Shown: piece after piece, positions 10,786 through 23,424 of the stretch
Numbering within the stretch: position 1 is the first letter of the stretch
Layout: each line of letters starts with the position of its first letter
Assembly: GCA_963920765.1 (NCBI GenBank)
Contig: OY987247.1
Location: forward strand, 16,464,471-16,528,470
Reading direction: 5' to 3'
Source: Ulota crispa
Lineage: Eukaryota > Streptophyta > Bryopsida > Orthotrichales > Orthotrichaceae
DNA length: 64,000 bases
The notes under the pieces: generated by a model
What the model was told of the DNA's origin: nothing
Database searches by the model: none
What the model saw: the letters and a program-made list of their open reading frames with translations, nothing else
Made by a program: the position numbers and the translations under genes

Positions 10786-12996
10786 TTAGAGAAACGCAAA
10801 TAAACCAGGGATTTTGTTCAGCTTACTCTGCTGAGGTGCCGCCGCTTGCACTTCGCTCTCAGATGCATCCACCTCCACAGGCACCGCAGCTACTGTGATG
10901 CTTGCGTCTGCTTCAACTGTCGTCTCTTCCGCAGCTTCTAAGGTTTCCTCCACCCTGGCTTTGCTTGTACTCAACGGTTCCGGAGGAGTCACATCAGGCT
11001 CGTTCAACGACGCTGCATCAACACTGCCTACCTCTTGCATCTCTTGCATCTCTTGCATCTCTACATCATGTACAACAGCAGAAGCTTTCTCCTTGTCCTG
11101 CTCCAACGGAGCCGCATCCGCCGTGACGGTGATATCGGCTGCGTCGTTTGTTTCTGTCATTGCTGTGTCGCCAGTCATCGCCACAGTTACCTCTCCGGCC
11201 AGTTCTTCTGCTGCCGAGTCCCCATTGGTGTCCTTTGACAGAGCAACGCTGTAAGGAACGGAGGTATCAAGAGGCTCCTGTCCTGGCTCTGTTGCTTCAG
11301 GCTCAGGCCTTACAGCCTCCAGATCGGAGGCCACGTGGTGAGCGCCATCATTGAACATGGCGGCGTCCGTCAGCACTGCAGCCTCTAGAATCTCCTGCAA
11401 GTAGTCCGGCCTTCGGTTGTGGCTGGATTCGCCTCCAGCAACGGCAGCATGAAGACCCTCGCCGTCCGCCTCCACCAAAGCGTCGAACAAGATGCTTGCA
11501 TCGTCCTGCACGCCCAAGGTCTCACTTTTCACCGCAGGCTCCGAAGATGGTTGCCCGCTCAACGCCGGAGGCTCCACCCCGCCCTCGTCTGCAGCCTTCG
11601 CCTCGTGTCTCGACACCCGACTGTCGTGGCGCCGGAACTCCTTGTGCGTGATCGACCGCGGCCTTGTTTGCTGGTGCCTGAATTGGTGGTGGTCGTGCTC
11701 ATGAGGAGCCTTAACCTCTGGCTCCACCGGCGATGGATTCGTCGTCCGAGGCCGTGCCCTAACTGTTTCGGCGCTGCTGTTGCTCACCCCACTGGACGGA
11801 GTCTCCGGTTTCACAGACGGATTCTTCCGCCGCATCGGAGTCATGCTTCGAGAGATGCGAGGGGAGCTGTTGATCACCCGATGCAGCTGCCGAGCCAGCT
11901 CCTCGTCGTCCACTGACGGACGTCGTCCTCCATATCCGTCGTCTCGCTCGTGTTTCATCGACGCTCCTCTTTCTCGTCGCGGTTCCGAGTGCACGTTGAT
12001 TTCAAGCCTTCTGGCGTTGGTTAACCTGGTTTCGGAGTTGCCCATCTTTCGCCGTAGCTCGGCTCGACACGCAGCTTCAGCTTTAGCCGCGAGAGCCGCG
12101 GCTTCGAGCGCGGCTTTTGCCGCGGCCGCTGCTTTCACGGCGGCACCGGCCTTGGCAGCGGCGTTCGCCTTCGCTGCCGTCGCCACCTTCACGGCCGCTG
12201 CTGCGGCGTTCTTCGCGGCGACTGCGGCTTCTGCTGGTGATGTTGTTGTTGTTGTTGTTGTTGTAGTCCCTAACGGTGACGCTTGTGACGACACCGGCTT
12301 CCTTGGCGGCCCTAGGGTCGTCGCTTTCGCGACGAACCTTGACCCGTCTCCGTGATGATCTCGCCGCTCTCTGTGCATGCGCGGCTTCTTGAGTGCCGGG
12401 CTGACGAAATCCACGGGGCTTGATGGCCTCCCGGAACCGGGCTTGCTCCGCATCCCGGTCACGCCATTGGCGTCTCTCTGCCGTTTCACACAATCCACGC
12501 ACACGTACGACGCGGCGTCCGGCTTGCTCCCCGATTGCTTCTGCTCGCACTCCGGGTGCACCGACCGCTTGCATCGTGTGCACACCAGCCACATCGACTG
12601 GTCCCCTAACACGCTCGCGTCGTGGTACATCGCCAAACAATGAGGACAGAACATGTTTTTGGAGTAAAGTAGGGTACACGCACTGCAGAGTCGTAACGAG
12701 ACTCCCCCGCGCTTAATTCTCCGCAAGCCGTTGCTGCTGTCCACGGCATTACACCCCATGCATCCCTCGTCGTACTTGCGCACTCCCGATTCCACCGTGG
12801 GAGACACCACTGGTGGTGGCGACGTCGACAATAACCCATTCAGCTTCAACCCTGCGAGTAATCGCTTCCGCGGTGGAAGCGAGCCTCCTTCCATTTGCAG
12901 CGCCCGAGACGCTGCCGCGTCTCCGGTGTCCATTGCTCCTACATCCGCGTCCCCCATGCCGCTGCCCTTACCAACACCGAAGCCTCTCTCTCTCAA
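10786..12996 (-). CDS. Cys-rich PHD/RING-like zinc-finger protein, 736 aa
   Basis: One uninterrupted frame of 736 residues with high GC content unlike its AT-rich surroundings. An N-terminal region (about 1-75) precedes a Cys/His cluster: C79, C82, C104, C107, C117, C120, H125, C139, C142, H147, C150, C166 and C169. This spacing suits two or more zinc-binding modules of the PHD or extended-PHD kind, as in plant chromatin-associated proteins. A Thr run at about 245-255 and an Ala/Lys-rich, probably helical segment at about 255-315 follow. Then comes a long acidic, low-complexity tail with an EMQ triplet repeat near residue 650. No signal peptide or membrane segment is seen. The role is probably nuclear (inference). 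The first ATG of the frame is used as start; M14 and M22 are alternatives. Exact function is not recognised. Confidence 0.8.
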   Translation of the reverse strand: MRERGFGVGKGSGMGDADVGAMDTGDAAASRALQMEGGSLPPRKRLLAGLKLNGLLSTSPPPVVSPTVESGVRKYDEGCMGCNAVDSSNGLRRIKRGGVSLRLCSACTLLYSKNMFCPHCLAMYHDASVLGDQSMWLVCTRCKRSVHPECEQKQSGSKPDAASYVCVDCVKRQRDANGVTGMRSKPGSGRPSSPVDFVSPALKKPRMHRERRDHHGDGSRFVAKATTLGPPRKPVSSQASPLGTTTTTTTTTSPAEAAVAAKNAAAAAVKVATAAKANAAAKAGAAVKAAAAAKAALEAAALAAKAEAACRAELRRKMGNSETRLTNARRLEINVHSEPRRERGASMKHERDDGYGGRRPSVDDEELARQLHRVINSSPRISRSMTPMRRKNPSVKPETPSSGVSNSSAETVRARPRTTNPSPVEPEVKAPHEHDHHQFRHQQTRPRSITHKEFRRHDSRVSRHEAKAADEGGVEPPALSGQPSSEPAVKSETLGVQDDASILFDALVEADGEGLHAAVAGGESSHNRRPDYLQEILEAAVLTDAAMFNDGAHHVASDLEAVRPEPEATEPGQEPLDTSVPYSVALSKDTNGDSAAEELAGEVTVAMTGDTAMTETNDAADITVTADAAPLEQDKEKASAVVHDVEMQEMQEMQEVGSVDAASLNEPDVTPPEPLSTSKARVEETLEAAEETTVEADASITVAAVPVEVDASESEVQAAAPQQSKLNKIPGLFAFL

Positions 12997-13920
12997 CCAA
13001 ACCCTAGCCCTGTCACCCGCCCTAATGTGAAGTCACCATCTCTAGTTAGGGCGAGCATCACATTGCAATACCAATCGAGTCTCGCATAACACTCCTCCAC
13101 ACAATCTCTCTCGCACTACTAAACCTACCAACCAGACGACTATCACATTCCTTGCTTCATAACCTCATAATCACACACACTCTTTTTCTCTCTCGCTCAC
13201 ACACTCAAAACCTAAAACTCACACCTGTCATCATCGTCACCACTTGCCACTCCGTCCGGCCCTCGCAACGCTTCCTCGTCTTCTTCCTCGTTTCCCTCTC
13301 TACCTCCTCGACCCTAACAACTCGCACCAATTCCAAATTCCCCGCATACTGCAACCTTATGCCAGACCAGAAGAGGAAAAGAAAAACATGGAACAGCTGG
13401 TCCCGTGGTGCGACTCCTCCAAGCTTGTTGCTCTCTTCCCCTCCCTCCCCGAGCTTTGCTTCCCGAGACCCTAATAAGTTAATATATCGCCTGCGAAGTG
13501 GTAGCTTGGAACGCAGTATGAGGGTTTACAGGGTGCGCGTGATCACGAGCGAAAGGACATGGTTTGTGGAAACCCTAGGTCGAGAGGTTGGTGCAGAATT
13601 CGGGCAACATCGAGCTTGCATCGTGTGGGGAGGACGGAAAGGAAGGGAAGGGGAGAGCACAAGACTCGCAGCAACAGGAGCGCAAGCAAGGCCCAGCAAG
13701 ACGTCTCGCGGGGGTAGGGGCCATGGGGAAAGGATGGCCCATCGCGGTCGTAGGGGTGAAGGATCGGCATGGTCGTAGAGGTGGGTCTGAGTTTCTGACC
13801 GTGATGTAGGTTTTGGTTTTGATTTGGTTTGGTTTGACCGCGATTGAGGTGATCATCCACGTCACCACGCGGGAAGGGAAGCTGGTTATCCGGGTGGGGC
13901 CGAAATGGGTGGGCGCAGGG
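12997..13920 (-). promoter_or_regulatory. Promoter and 5' region of the PHD-like gene
   Basis: A GC-rich, pyrimidine/purine-skewed tract lies upstream of the minus-strand start. It contains AAACCCTAG telobox-like words (near 12998 and 13567) and CT-rich and CA-rich runs, as is common in plant promoters and leaders. Open frames here are low-complexity and are not taken as genes. The drop to AT-rich sequence at about 13920 marks the likely end of the regulatory region. Confidence 0.45.
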
Positions 13921-14088
13921 GAATATTTTACTTCAGTTTTTTTCTACAGCAAGTTGCCGGTTTTAGATAATTGAAACTTGTATAATAAGGACCGCTTTTT
14001 TACTAGCCTATCAAAACTTAGGGGTCATGTGTTCCAAAATTTCAGCACGTATGGTCACAAGTATGACATAAAGCAGTGAACAAATTAA

Positions 14089-14325
14089 CCCCAAAGCGCC
14101 CCATTGTATACTGTCGATGGGGAGTGGGAAAAGAGTTCACTTTGAGTGCACGTGTACTCGTGTCAAGAAACAGGGTGTATCCAAGTTTTTGGGAGTGGGG
14201 TTGTGATGGAGTTAAGAGGGGTTACAAATATTGTGAATGTATTTTCTGAATAAACATGTGGAATTAGATTGAAAAAACCTAGTTCGTCTCCTCAAAAGCT
14301 TGGAAAAACTTTGGGCACTCAGGGG
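14089..14325. mobile_element. Short TTAA-type MITE (237 bp)
   Basis: TTAA lies at 14085-14088 and 14326-14329. The left end is CCCCAAAGCGCCCC and the right end, read inward, is CCCCTGAGTGCCCAAAG. The right end resembles the termini of the larger 25676-27052 element (CCCTTGAGCGCCC), so it may be an internally deleted relative. Confidence 0.6.
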
Positions 14326-14397
14326 TTAAGGGCTCCTTCACATTAGGAGTCACGGCTATGAAAAACTTAAGGTCATTTTAGGGCATTTGCACCCTTA

Positions 14398-14782
14398 GAG
14401 CACCTCCACTCTTCCTCACCACATTGCAAAGCACCGTGCTCGGGCTCAAGACAAGCTAGAATCGAGGTTCAGCGCGAACACGCCAAACGGGAAATGCTTG
14501 CCAGCCTCTCCAAACTTCCCCTCTGAGACGCTAATTTTTAGTGCGCCCAAGAAATTTGGCATGTTCTTTTTTTGGAAGCTCACACTTCTATTGTGGAACA
14601 ATTTACTGCCAACGCATATCTGTTTCAAGTATCACGGACAGTGGCCCCACATTTTGCCATTCTTGTCCGTCTTTGGTGAGGCAGGTTGGACCTCTCGCTC
14701 GAAGCCGCACCCTGCACAACTAAAGTCGCATTGGAAATTTTGTTTGGAGTGCTCCGTGTGGGGGGTAGGGCTGGAGAAGCTC
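14398..14782. mobile_element. Tourist/Harbinger-like MITE A3
   Basis: The left end is GAGCACCTCCACTC and the right end, read inward, is GAGCTTCTCCAGCCC. TTA lies at 14395-14397 and 14783-14785. Same end type as 6534-6885 and 6889-7316. Confidence 0.7.
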
Positions 14783-14785
14783 TTA

Positions 14786-15097
14786 GGCCCGGTTCAAACT
14801 AGTGACTAGCCAAAAAATTCTTGAACGTGATTGGTTAAAATTTGAGTTTTGACCGTTGCAAGGTTTGAACTGAGGATTTGTCTTGTACTTTTACATCCAT
14901 CTTCACCAACTAATATAGGCACGTCAATGGCCAAGATAGTGAGGTTTTGGGGCTTGCTCCAAGGGTGGTACCAAACTTGTCCGGCAAAGGCACACTCTTG
15001 GATGACATACAATTATAAGGAAAAGTTTCTATTGAGCAAAACTCCGGATATGGTGCTGATTTCAATGTCTCGGCTGGTTGCTGGTCTGAACCAGGCC
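14786..15097. mobile_element. Tourist-like MITE B2, abutting A3
   Basis: The left end is GGCCCGGTTCAAACTAG and the right end, read inward, is GGCCTGGTTCAGACCAG. TTA lies at 14783-14785 and 15098-15100. It shares the left TTA with the neighbouring MITE and is homologous to 8510-8827. Confidence 0.75.
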
Positions 15098-15100
15098 TTA

Positions 15101-16089
15101 CACGTTCAATATACTTGCAAGAGCACTTGGCTCAGCCTTCAGTTTTGCTCGCTTTATTGCAAACATGACAATGCAATATGTGAGACAAGGCTCGCTCAAT
15201 TGCAATAAGAAAACATAAATTTTAAGGATTTGAGGTATGTGCTAATGCGCCCAAATTCAAGACGGTCAAGATTGATGGTTGCTTGACAACACAGGCTCAA
15301 AGTTGAAACTTGACATCTATCCTTTGTAATACGCTCTTTGTTCCTACTTGAGGGTAAGGGTGGGACATCTAAGATTTGAGCAAGCTTGTAGTTGTGAATG
15401 AGCCCTCAAAACTTGCTTTTGGGAGCTCTAGATTGTGTGCACGGGTGCTAATGCTCTTAACCAAAATTTCAACCCAAATGGCCTCAAGAACAGCTTTAAA
15501 GACTCATTGTAACATGAGTATTGTGAGGGCCAATTTTCTTTTGTTAGAACCAAGAAGTTGAGGCCACTAGTGCAAATTTTGAATGATTCAAAAAAAAGGA
15601 GATAAAAGCATTACAAGGGATTTGGACCCAAAAATAGGCCCTTTCCCCCAAAACTATGGGAACTTTGGGAACACTTCTACAACACTTCCATATAGGCAAT
15701 CTGCAGCAGTATGACATGGCATTAGTGTGACCTCGTCAAACATTATTATTTAGTTATTATTTTTGGAATAGAGAACTTTTTAAAACCTTTTTTTTTACAT
15801 TTTTTATTTTTTTAATATTATTTTTCTGACAACCAGTAGTGGCAATGGGAACATCCAAACTCACAGCCCTTTCTTGGGTCCAAATCCCTTGTAATGACAA
15901 AACCAAGTAGAGCCATTGGTATTTTCATTTCATTCTACAACGTTGATTACTTGAAAATAACACTTTTTACTCAAATAATCATATTTAAACAAAATCCAAC
16001 TTTGGTCCTAGGGTCAAGAATTGGATTTCCGTTGTTTAGGAAACCCTTTATTTAGAGCCAAAATTGTGTCAAATCTTGTTTTCTAAACT
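15101..16089. other. Gene-free AT-rich stretch
   Basis: No supported gene or element boundary is seen. T-rich and A-rich runs occur around 15780-15830. Confidence 0.4.
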
Positions 16090-16093
16090 TTAA

Positions 16094-17111
16094 CCCCTAA
16101 AGGACTATTGTCCCTTCGGGGGACAAGTGGGAGTTCGGGCATGTACCTTTGGATAAGCTACTTTGTGTGATTTTTTGAAACTTTTATTGAAGGTGGGGAA
16201 TTCAAAAATCTACGCAAGCTTCTAATTTTTTCCTCATTTTGACAATTATTGAAGAAGTTATGCATGAAAATCTGAAAAGCAAGGGAGGATTGCCCGCCTG
16301 GGCAACCAAAAACTTCTTTAAAATTTAATTTTTTAAAATTAAAATTTGAAACTGGTTCTTTAGATTTTTTTTTTATAGGTGAGAAGCTTTGCATCATTCA
16401 ATTTCAATCAATGACATGAAAGTTATGAGGAGTTTTTGTTTGCGGGCAATTCTAGAATCTCTACTCTAAAATAAACTTTGAAGTCCTTTATTTTACTCAA
16501 TATTTATTATTTTGGAAAAAAAAACAAAACCAAAGGATGTAGATTGTTTATCACAGCATTATGACCGTTGGGATTTGCATTTTTCATTTTAATAATTAAA
16601 TTCTTAACAATTTACAAAACCAAAGGATGTAGATTGTTTATCACAGCATTATGACCGTTGGGATTTGCATTTTTCATTTTAATAATTAAATTCTTAACAA
16701 TTTAGTGATTTGACTCATTCTCTACTTTTTACTTACTGATTTTTCCTATGTGTTGTGTAGTTCCAATTGATTTGAAAATTCTCCGACACATAGCTAACTT
16801 GATCTCCTACATGCAAAAAATAAAGCGCAAAGTTGCGTTGAGCAATTATTTTCATGTAAGAATGGTCAAAGGCTTCTGAAACTTTGCGGCAACGTGAAAA
16901 AAAACTTTTTTTTTTTCACTTTAGATGTAAATATCTCACTCCTGTCCATCCGGAATGATCTGATTTTTTTTTCACAAGTACTTAATCCAGTTTAGAGCAA
17001 GATCCTACGGTTGGATTTCCCAAATTTTCAAAAATAATTACCTTCTTACTAACCCCAAAAGTGGCAGCTTTGAGTGATTTTCACTGAAAAAATGGCTCAG
17101 TCCTTTAGGGA
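16094..17111 (+). mobile_element. TTAA-type MITE, family 2
   Basis: TTAA lies at 16090-16093 and 17112-17115. The left end is CCCCTAAAGGAC and the right end GTCCTTTAGGGA. The interior is shared with 19314-20249, 27496-28413, 36888-37607 and 55722-56644 (for example gaaacttttattgaag and gggaattcaaa words). It carries an internal perfect tandem duplication. Non-coding. Confidence 0.75.
16524..16703. repeat. Perfect 90-bp tandem duplication
   Basis: Bases 16524-16613 recur without a visible change at 16614-16703. The duplication lies inside a family 2 MITE. Other family members have one copy, so it arose recently in this copy, or it is an assembly artefact. Confidence 0.9.
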
Positions 17112-18156
17112 TTAATACATGTTTCAAAGATTTAGCCCTTAATTCCTAGTATAAAGGCCTTGAAGTAGTTTGCAGAGAATCAATCAATCGAAAGCCGACA
17201 GCATTGCGAATATTAAATGCTACAAACCAACCTTGACTTAGAGTGTAAAACCATCATTTTATTTATTTATATATATATATAGCAAAATACCTCGAAGTCA
17301 AAAAGTTGAGATTGTGACTATAAGCCTTAAAAATTGTAGAAGAGAAAGAATGACAAAGGAGACCAAATAAAGCATTGGGAATATAAATCCATCATTCATT
17401 GTTGCTTACCCAATTTTCTACTGAAATACATATGTTCTCACTCAAACATGACAATAGCAGCGAGGCTACTAACTGACATTTCATTTTTGGTGAACTCAAT
17501 TCTCGACTTCAAAGCCATGTGAGCCTTTCATTTCCTAAGGACCCATTTCTTGTCCTCAGCCGCTTGTCAAATTTTTATCCTTTGCGCATTAAATAATTTT
17601 CAAGATTTTGGCCTTTGACTCCTTGTGTAAAGGGCTTGGAATCGTTTTAGGACTTGAATCAATGGGATGCAAGAATTGGGACTTGTTGGGACAAAACCCA
17701 GGCTTTATTATAGTAATCTCAAATTTTTGATAGTTTTCTTTTAACAAGCAATAGACTAGCCACTCAAATTTGGGAGTTGTAGGTTATTAGTGTCATGCAC
17801 TATATATTTAAAAAAACAAATTCCTCTAAAATATCTTTCTAGCTCAAATGTTGATTGTTTAATCCGTTCTTACTACATCAAAGGTAGGCATTTAAAATTT
17901 TAAAATTCCAAACATTTTCACAATTCACACATGAATTTAAGTTACAAAACCATGAAACCAAATTGTAAATGTAAAGCTTATTACTACATTATCTTGAATG
18001 AATTACAATCCTTTAAATAAGAATCTTGAATAAAAATGTAATATTGTAAATAAAATACTCAAAATTAACTCCTAAAGGATCAAGAAGCCCACTTTGGGCT
18101 CTCATTAAATATTTGAGATAAAATTGCGAGAAAAATGGTGAATGTGCTTGTATTAA

Positions 18157-18565
18157 CCCTTTAAGGTCCGTGCATCCAAAAAGTGGATGTGTCTTAGTCA
18201 ACCTTGATTTTAACTTTCAAAATATCAATTTTTGGTACATGGTTCAAATTAAGAAAATGAAACTTGATAACTTTTCTTTTTATTTCATCTGATTTTTTTG
18301 AAAAATGTCAAAAATTGAAAGAATTATTGCCATTGAAAGCTCCAAGTGTTAGAATGCAAATAACACAATATGCTGTGCTTTTCATTCATATTTTCTACTC
18401 TTTAAATGCATTTTAAATTTATACTACAAAACTATGTTTTTCATTCTACCATTCATTTATGGTATACATTACAGATTTTTTTAATATATATTCTAATTGA
18501 TATGATTTTATTTCCACATTTAGCAATAAAAATTCACAATAATTCAAATTTACCATCAAATTTAT

Positions 18566-18616
<51 letters not shown>

Positions 18617-19040
18617 AATGGATATGTCTTCTAGCAAAAAATATCAGAATTTTATAGATTAATTATATATAAGGATAAACTTGGTTTCATAGTCAAATTT
18701 GACTTTAAATTCTTTGATGTGGTTGTTTTGGGTGTAAATTATAAAACAACTAGTTGAAATTTTTTCACACTAATACTTAATGTTGCTTGTACCTCTTGAA
18801 AAAAATTTAAGTAATTTGGATAGTTTTTGCTATTTTAACTTATTTAAGTTCATTTTTTGAAGATAAATTGATAACAATTACAAATTTTCATGAAACAAAT
18901 TGAAATCTCTTGCAATGATATATTACTCATAGTTTCAAGTAATAAATATATATAAGTGTTGTTTGAGCACACTTTAAAAGGCAAAACTTAGCTTAGACAT
19001 GAAGTTTGACCATTCCAAAATGGATCAAGTTCTTTAGGGG
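18157..19040. mobile_element. Probable worn TTAA-type element
   Basis: TTAA lies at 18153-18156, followed by CCCTTTAAGGTCC. The right end reads CTTTAGGGG followed by TGAA, a likely mutated TTAA. Both ends share a TGGAT word in inverted order. The interior is very AT-rich and contains an (AT)n tract. Less certain than the other members. Confidence 0.45.
18569..18613. repeat. (AT)n microsatellite
   Basis: About 45 bp of uninterrupted AT dinucleotide repeat. It has strong self-complementarity and is likely length-polymorphic. Confidence 0.95.
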
Positions 19041-19313
19041 TGAAAGAGCTTGCATTCCTCCCAAAAAAAATGAGGCAAGTTTCTTTTAGCGTTTGACACT
19101 CCCAATGACAAGTTTTCGTTGATTCTAGTTGTGAAAACAACTTCAACATTTTTACACTATAAATCAAGGCCAAAGTTTCAAAACATGTTCAAGCTTTTAA
19201 ATAACAAGATTAGACACAGTCCCAACTCCAAAAATGGAAAACCAATTCTTGGCCGTGTAGTCATTGTTGGGCTTTATTGAATATGATTATTTGAACAATT
19301 AACATTCTTTTAA

Positions 19314-20249
19314 CCCCTAAAGGATCAACTGGATCAACTGTCTATTCAACAAACAAATGGGATTTTGGGCATGTACCTATGGTCAAACTACTTTGCATAA
19401 TTTTTTGAAACTTTTATTGAAGATGGGAAATTCAAAGGTCTTTGTGGGCAACTAATTTTTATTCCAATTGATGCCAGGGAGCAAAAGTCATGCCCAAATA
19501 AGCACAAATTTGGGGAATCAGGGCAGCAAAAAAAAATATTATAAAAACTTGAAAAAAAAAATTAATTTTTTTTTCCTCATAGATTATATCTTTGTCTACA
19601 TCTCAAGCTCTGATTCATTCCATTTGGACTAGTTATGAGAAAGTTATGGACAATCATGTTTTTTGGGCAGTTCAAGCATCTTCTTGAAAAAATAACTTAT
19701 AAATTTCACTTTTGAATGCAATTTTAACATTTTTCCAAAAAAAAATTGTTGGAGAGGGTGAAGTTTGCTTTCTAGAACAATCTCACCATTGGGATTATTG
19801 CATTTCAATTCCATTGCAAGGTTATTAGCAATTTAAGTTTTTATTCAATCTCATACCTTCTTTTGCCTAATGTTTTTTTAAAGAATGAAAATTAATTATT
19901 TTTTGTTATTTTTTTTTTCCCAAGATTACTAACTCAACTTCCCACCATGCAAAAGTAGAATTCCAAACTTTGTGGTGCAAAAAATTTAAGTTAAAAAAGT
20001 TCAAAGTTAAATAATCTAGTCATGCAAGATGCAAAAAAAGATTTTTTTAAACTTTTTAAATGCAAATATCTTCCAACCTATATGGTCAAAGTTCTTGAGT
20101 TTTGTATGACACATTCTTATAGTAGTCTAGTACAAGATCCTACTGTTAAAAATACAAAAAGATTGATTTTCAAACCTTTTCACTCTTTACCTTAGATGTG
20201 GCAGTTTTGCTTGTCTTTTGACAAAATAAAGGCCATGGTCCTTTAGGGG
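19314..20249 (+). mobile_element. TTAA-type MITE, family 2
   Basis: TTAA lies at 19310-19313 and 20250-20253. The ends are CCCCTAAAGGATC and GGTCCTTTAGGGG. The interior is related to 16094-17111 in the same orientation. Non-coding. Confidence 0.75.
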
Positions 20250-20253
20250 TTAA

Positions 20254-23200
20254 AATAGCCAACACTGTAGAATTGAACAAAAACACTCATAGCTCTACTT
20301 GGGTTTTTATTTTTTATTTTTTTAATCCTTTTTCTCCTAAAATTTTCATGACCTTGACTCCTAATGTAAAGCGACCCTTAGTCACTTGAGCTGCTTATAA
20401 AAATCACTTTTAGGGCAAGGGAAAAGGTCAGCTCAAGGGAAGAACTCTGACACCCCAGAGTCCCTGAGTACTGTCAAGTCATGTTCATGTGACTCTGTCC
20501 TGCACTGCCACACATCCTCAGCTGGACAGGACTGCACAGAAACAGGTCAGCTATTTGTTAGGCTTCCAATTCAAAAGAATGCTAAGAAAATCCCACAACA
20601 TCATGTACGTGTCAAATCCACTTCATCAAAAAAATTCTTGAAATCAATTTAAAAAAACACAATAGAAAAGGGAAAAAACAAAACAAAAGAAAAACAAACA
20701 CACAGAAAAAAAAAAAACAAATTTAAAGTGATCACGTTGGGATTTGGGGAATCACTGTAGAGAAAACTATGGTACAAGGCAACATGAAGTAACAAAGATC
20801 TAACAACCAGTTGTTTAAAGTACTCCTCAATAAGTTGAAACTCTTTGTAACAATAAGTAAGAAGGTCTTAGGATGGAGAAAGCTATTTGTGAGTACAAAG
20901 CGGTGAACCATGAGCAGGGATTCAAGATTATGTGAGCAAGAATGGATTCACAACTAGGGCCTAGGAAATATCTGAGATTTTTTTGTTAATTTCCTTCAAT
21001 TCTTGTATTGAATTGGTTTATTGAGAAATTATTTTGGTTATTTTCTCTATTTTGTACTATCAATTTAAAAAATTATAGATTTTAAACATATTTTATAAAT
21101 TACAAATGATTTTTTTTTTTTCATTTCAACTTGCTAGCTTTCAACTAGTAGCCAATTCTTCCCGGACCTTGTTCTCAACTCAAAATCCATGGAATAATGA
21201 AAAACATAGCAAGTTTTTCAAGAGATAATAGTTTAAAATGCATAATTATAAGGCCCCATGTACACAATCATAGACGGAATTTGTTATTTTGACAAAATTC
21301 AAGTTGGCTGCTCATGGCTCGCAAACTCCCCTCATAAAATAGCATTTCCCATCTTAAGATAAAAGTTACAAAAACAAATTGGAGTGAATATTTGCCAAAA
21401 AAGTTACTGACATTCAAAATCAGCAACTAATTCACAATTTTGGCTAAAACTTTGTTGAACTATGGTATCTTGTACTATAAGATTCAAGGGGGTTTGTCTC
21501 CTCTTAGGAATTGCATTTTGTGTTCTCTTTGTTTTCATATGCTCAGTATTCTTCCTTGCTACTTTCTACAACTACAGTTCTTAAGAGATTTTGGAGGTTT
21601 AGTATGTTCTAACAGTTAAAGTATGAAACAAGTTTAATACCCTTTTGAAGAGAATATTTTTGTACTAGTTTACCAAAAACATCATATTATATACTAGATT
21701 TGACGAAGAGTTACTTTCACCATTGCGAATGAAGATTTTTGTGTTTTTGCAATCAACCTAGTTTTAGTCAGTTTAGTAAGCAAGGTGAACTTTAGGGACA
21801 TCCAGCACCCTTTCAAGGCCCCAATTTTGTTTCAAATAAGGTGATGGACGTTGTGCTTGGAAAATATCAAATATTGCAGCAAGTGATGTGAAAGTATTAT
21901 TCATTTACTGTACAAATAAAAGTACGAGAAAAAGAAATGACTTTGGAAGACAAGGGGGTACAATTTTCTTTGAAAAAAACGTGTCTAAAGTGAGGTGTTT
22001 TGAAATTGTCTTTACTAAGTTATTGTTCGTATAAGTTGTATTGTAAATTTACATTGCAGGATTTCAAGATCCTTCATTAAATCAAGACTAAATGGACGGT
22101 TTTAAGTGAGCAATACAAAAAGGGTAAGATAGTTGGTGTTTTTTTTGCAAGCTCCATTTTGTAATTACGTCATCAAACATAAAGATATGATCATCTAACC
22201 ATACCAGTACTCAAATGTTTGAGTGAGAAAAGTTCAACAAAAATCATTACAATATGAATTTTTCTTTTCAAATAAATGCCTCAACAGTCTTTTTGAGTAT
22301 TCTAATTCCTAAATTTCACGGAAGGATGAGTGGTTTGTGTCCTCTTTTGTGAACACAAAATGCCAATAGGTTGTTGATTGCAAAAGTTATAATTGATTCC
22401 ACAAAGGTTCCATTAAAAAAAAAGAAGGTGTGAAGTTCTTGCAACCTCATGCCATTTAGGGTACATTTCATGAAAACATAATTTGGAATATTCATCAAGG
22501 CATCCAACAAGGGCAATTAATGTTTAGAAAGATGTTTCATGCACATCCTACCTAATAAAGAATGCTACAAGTCAAACAAACCATTTCTCAAATACTAAGC
22601 TAATGCATTGTTAGTCCATAATTTAAGTGATATTCATAAACACACCATAGGTAAAGAAAATTGCAAAGAGAAATTGTATATTTACAATACTATGTTGACA
22701 ATCAATTTTATCCTGAATTTAACAAGTGCAATGATTTAAGATAAGCCCGGATCATTATCTTTCATTAACTAGTGTAGTGATTAAGATAATGACTATTGCT
22801 ATTGGAATTCCATTACATTTAAAATTACTTACCTGACATGTTTTTGCACCAATATTTAGTTTTACAAGGAGCTTGGTTTGTTTTTGTCATTTTCTAAAAG
22901 TTAGTCACTATGGGTAGTGCACATCTCCAATTAAGAGGTGCTACCAATTTGACTTGTGAACATATAGTTAAAGGAAAAATTATCCATTTTGCTACCTTCT
23001 AAAGTTAGTAAGAGATAAACATGTTCATGATGACTATGAATTTTGTTCTAAATAATTATGAATGAGTCATTGTGAAAACCTTTTACTATCATTGTCAACA
23101 TATTATTTCCATCAGTGATTGCAATATCTTTTGGATGTTCCAAAAGCCGTTTTCTTGAATTCTAACTATGTAAAGATTAGACATTCAAACTTAAAATAGT

Positions 23201-23424
23201 TAACAAATGCGTTGCATGTCTTGGGCATATAGAAGCTTGATTTTTCATACATCTAATTAGAAAATTCAAATTTTTGCTAATTTCTAACTTTTGTAAGGTA
23301 TAGATTCTCAAAATTATCTAGCACAAATATAATTTGGTTCAAAGAATACAAGTAAGGTAGAAGCACCTAAATGTGATACTTTTGTTGCATCAATTCATTG
23401 GGAGTGTGCATCAAGATTTCTGAG
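20254..23424. other. Long gene-free AT-rich stretch
   Basis: No gene is supported on either strand. A-rich and T-rich tracts are frequent. Short frames (for example 22316-22516 on the minus strand) have no domain-like composition. Confidence 0.4.

Noticed and set aside
11419..12355. Plus-strand frames of 165 and 191 aa antisense to the PHD-like gene
   Set aside because: They are shadows caused by the high GC content and Ala/Thr repeats of the minus-strand coding sequence.
13152..13778. 208-aa plus-strand frame upstream of the PHD-like gene
   Set aside because: Composition is low-complexity Ser/Thr/Arg-rich sequence typical of a GC-rich promoter or leader. No domain is visible and it lies in the divergent 5' region of the minus-strand gene.
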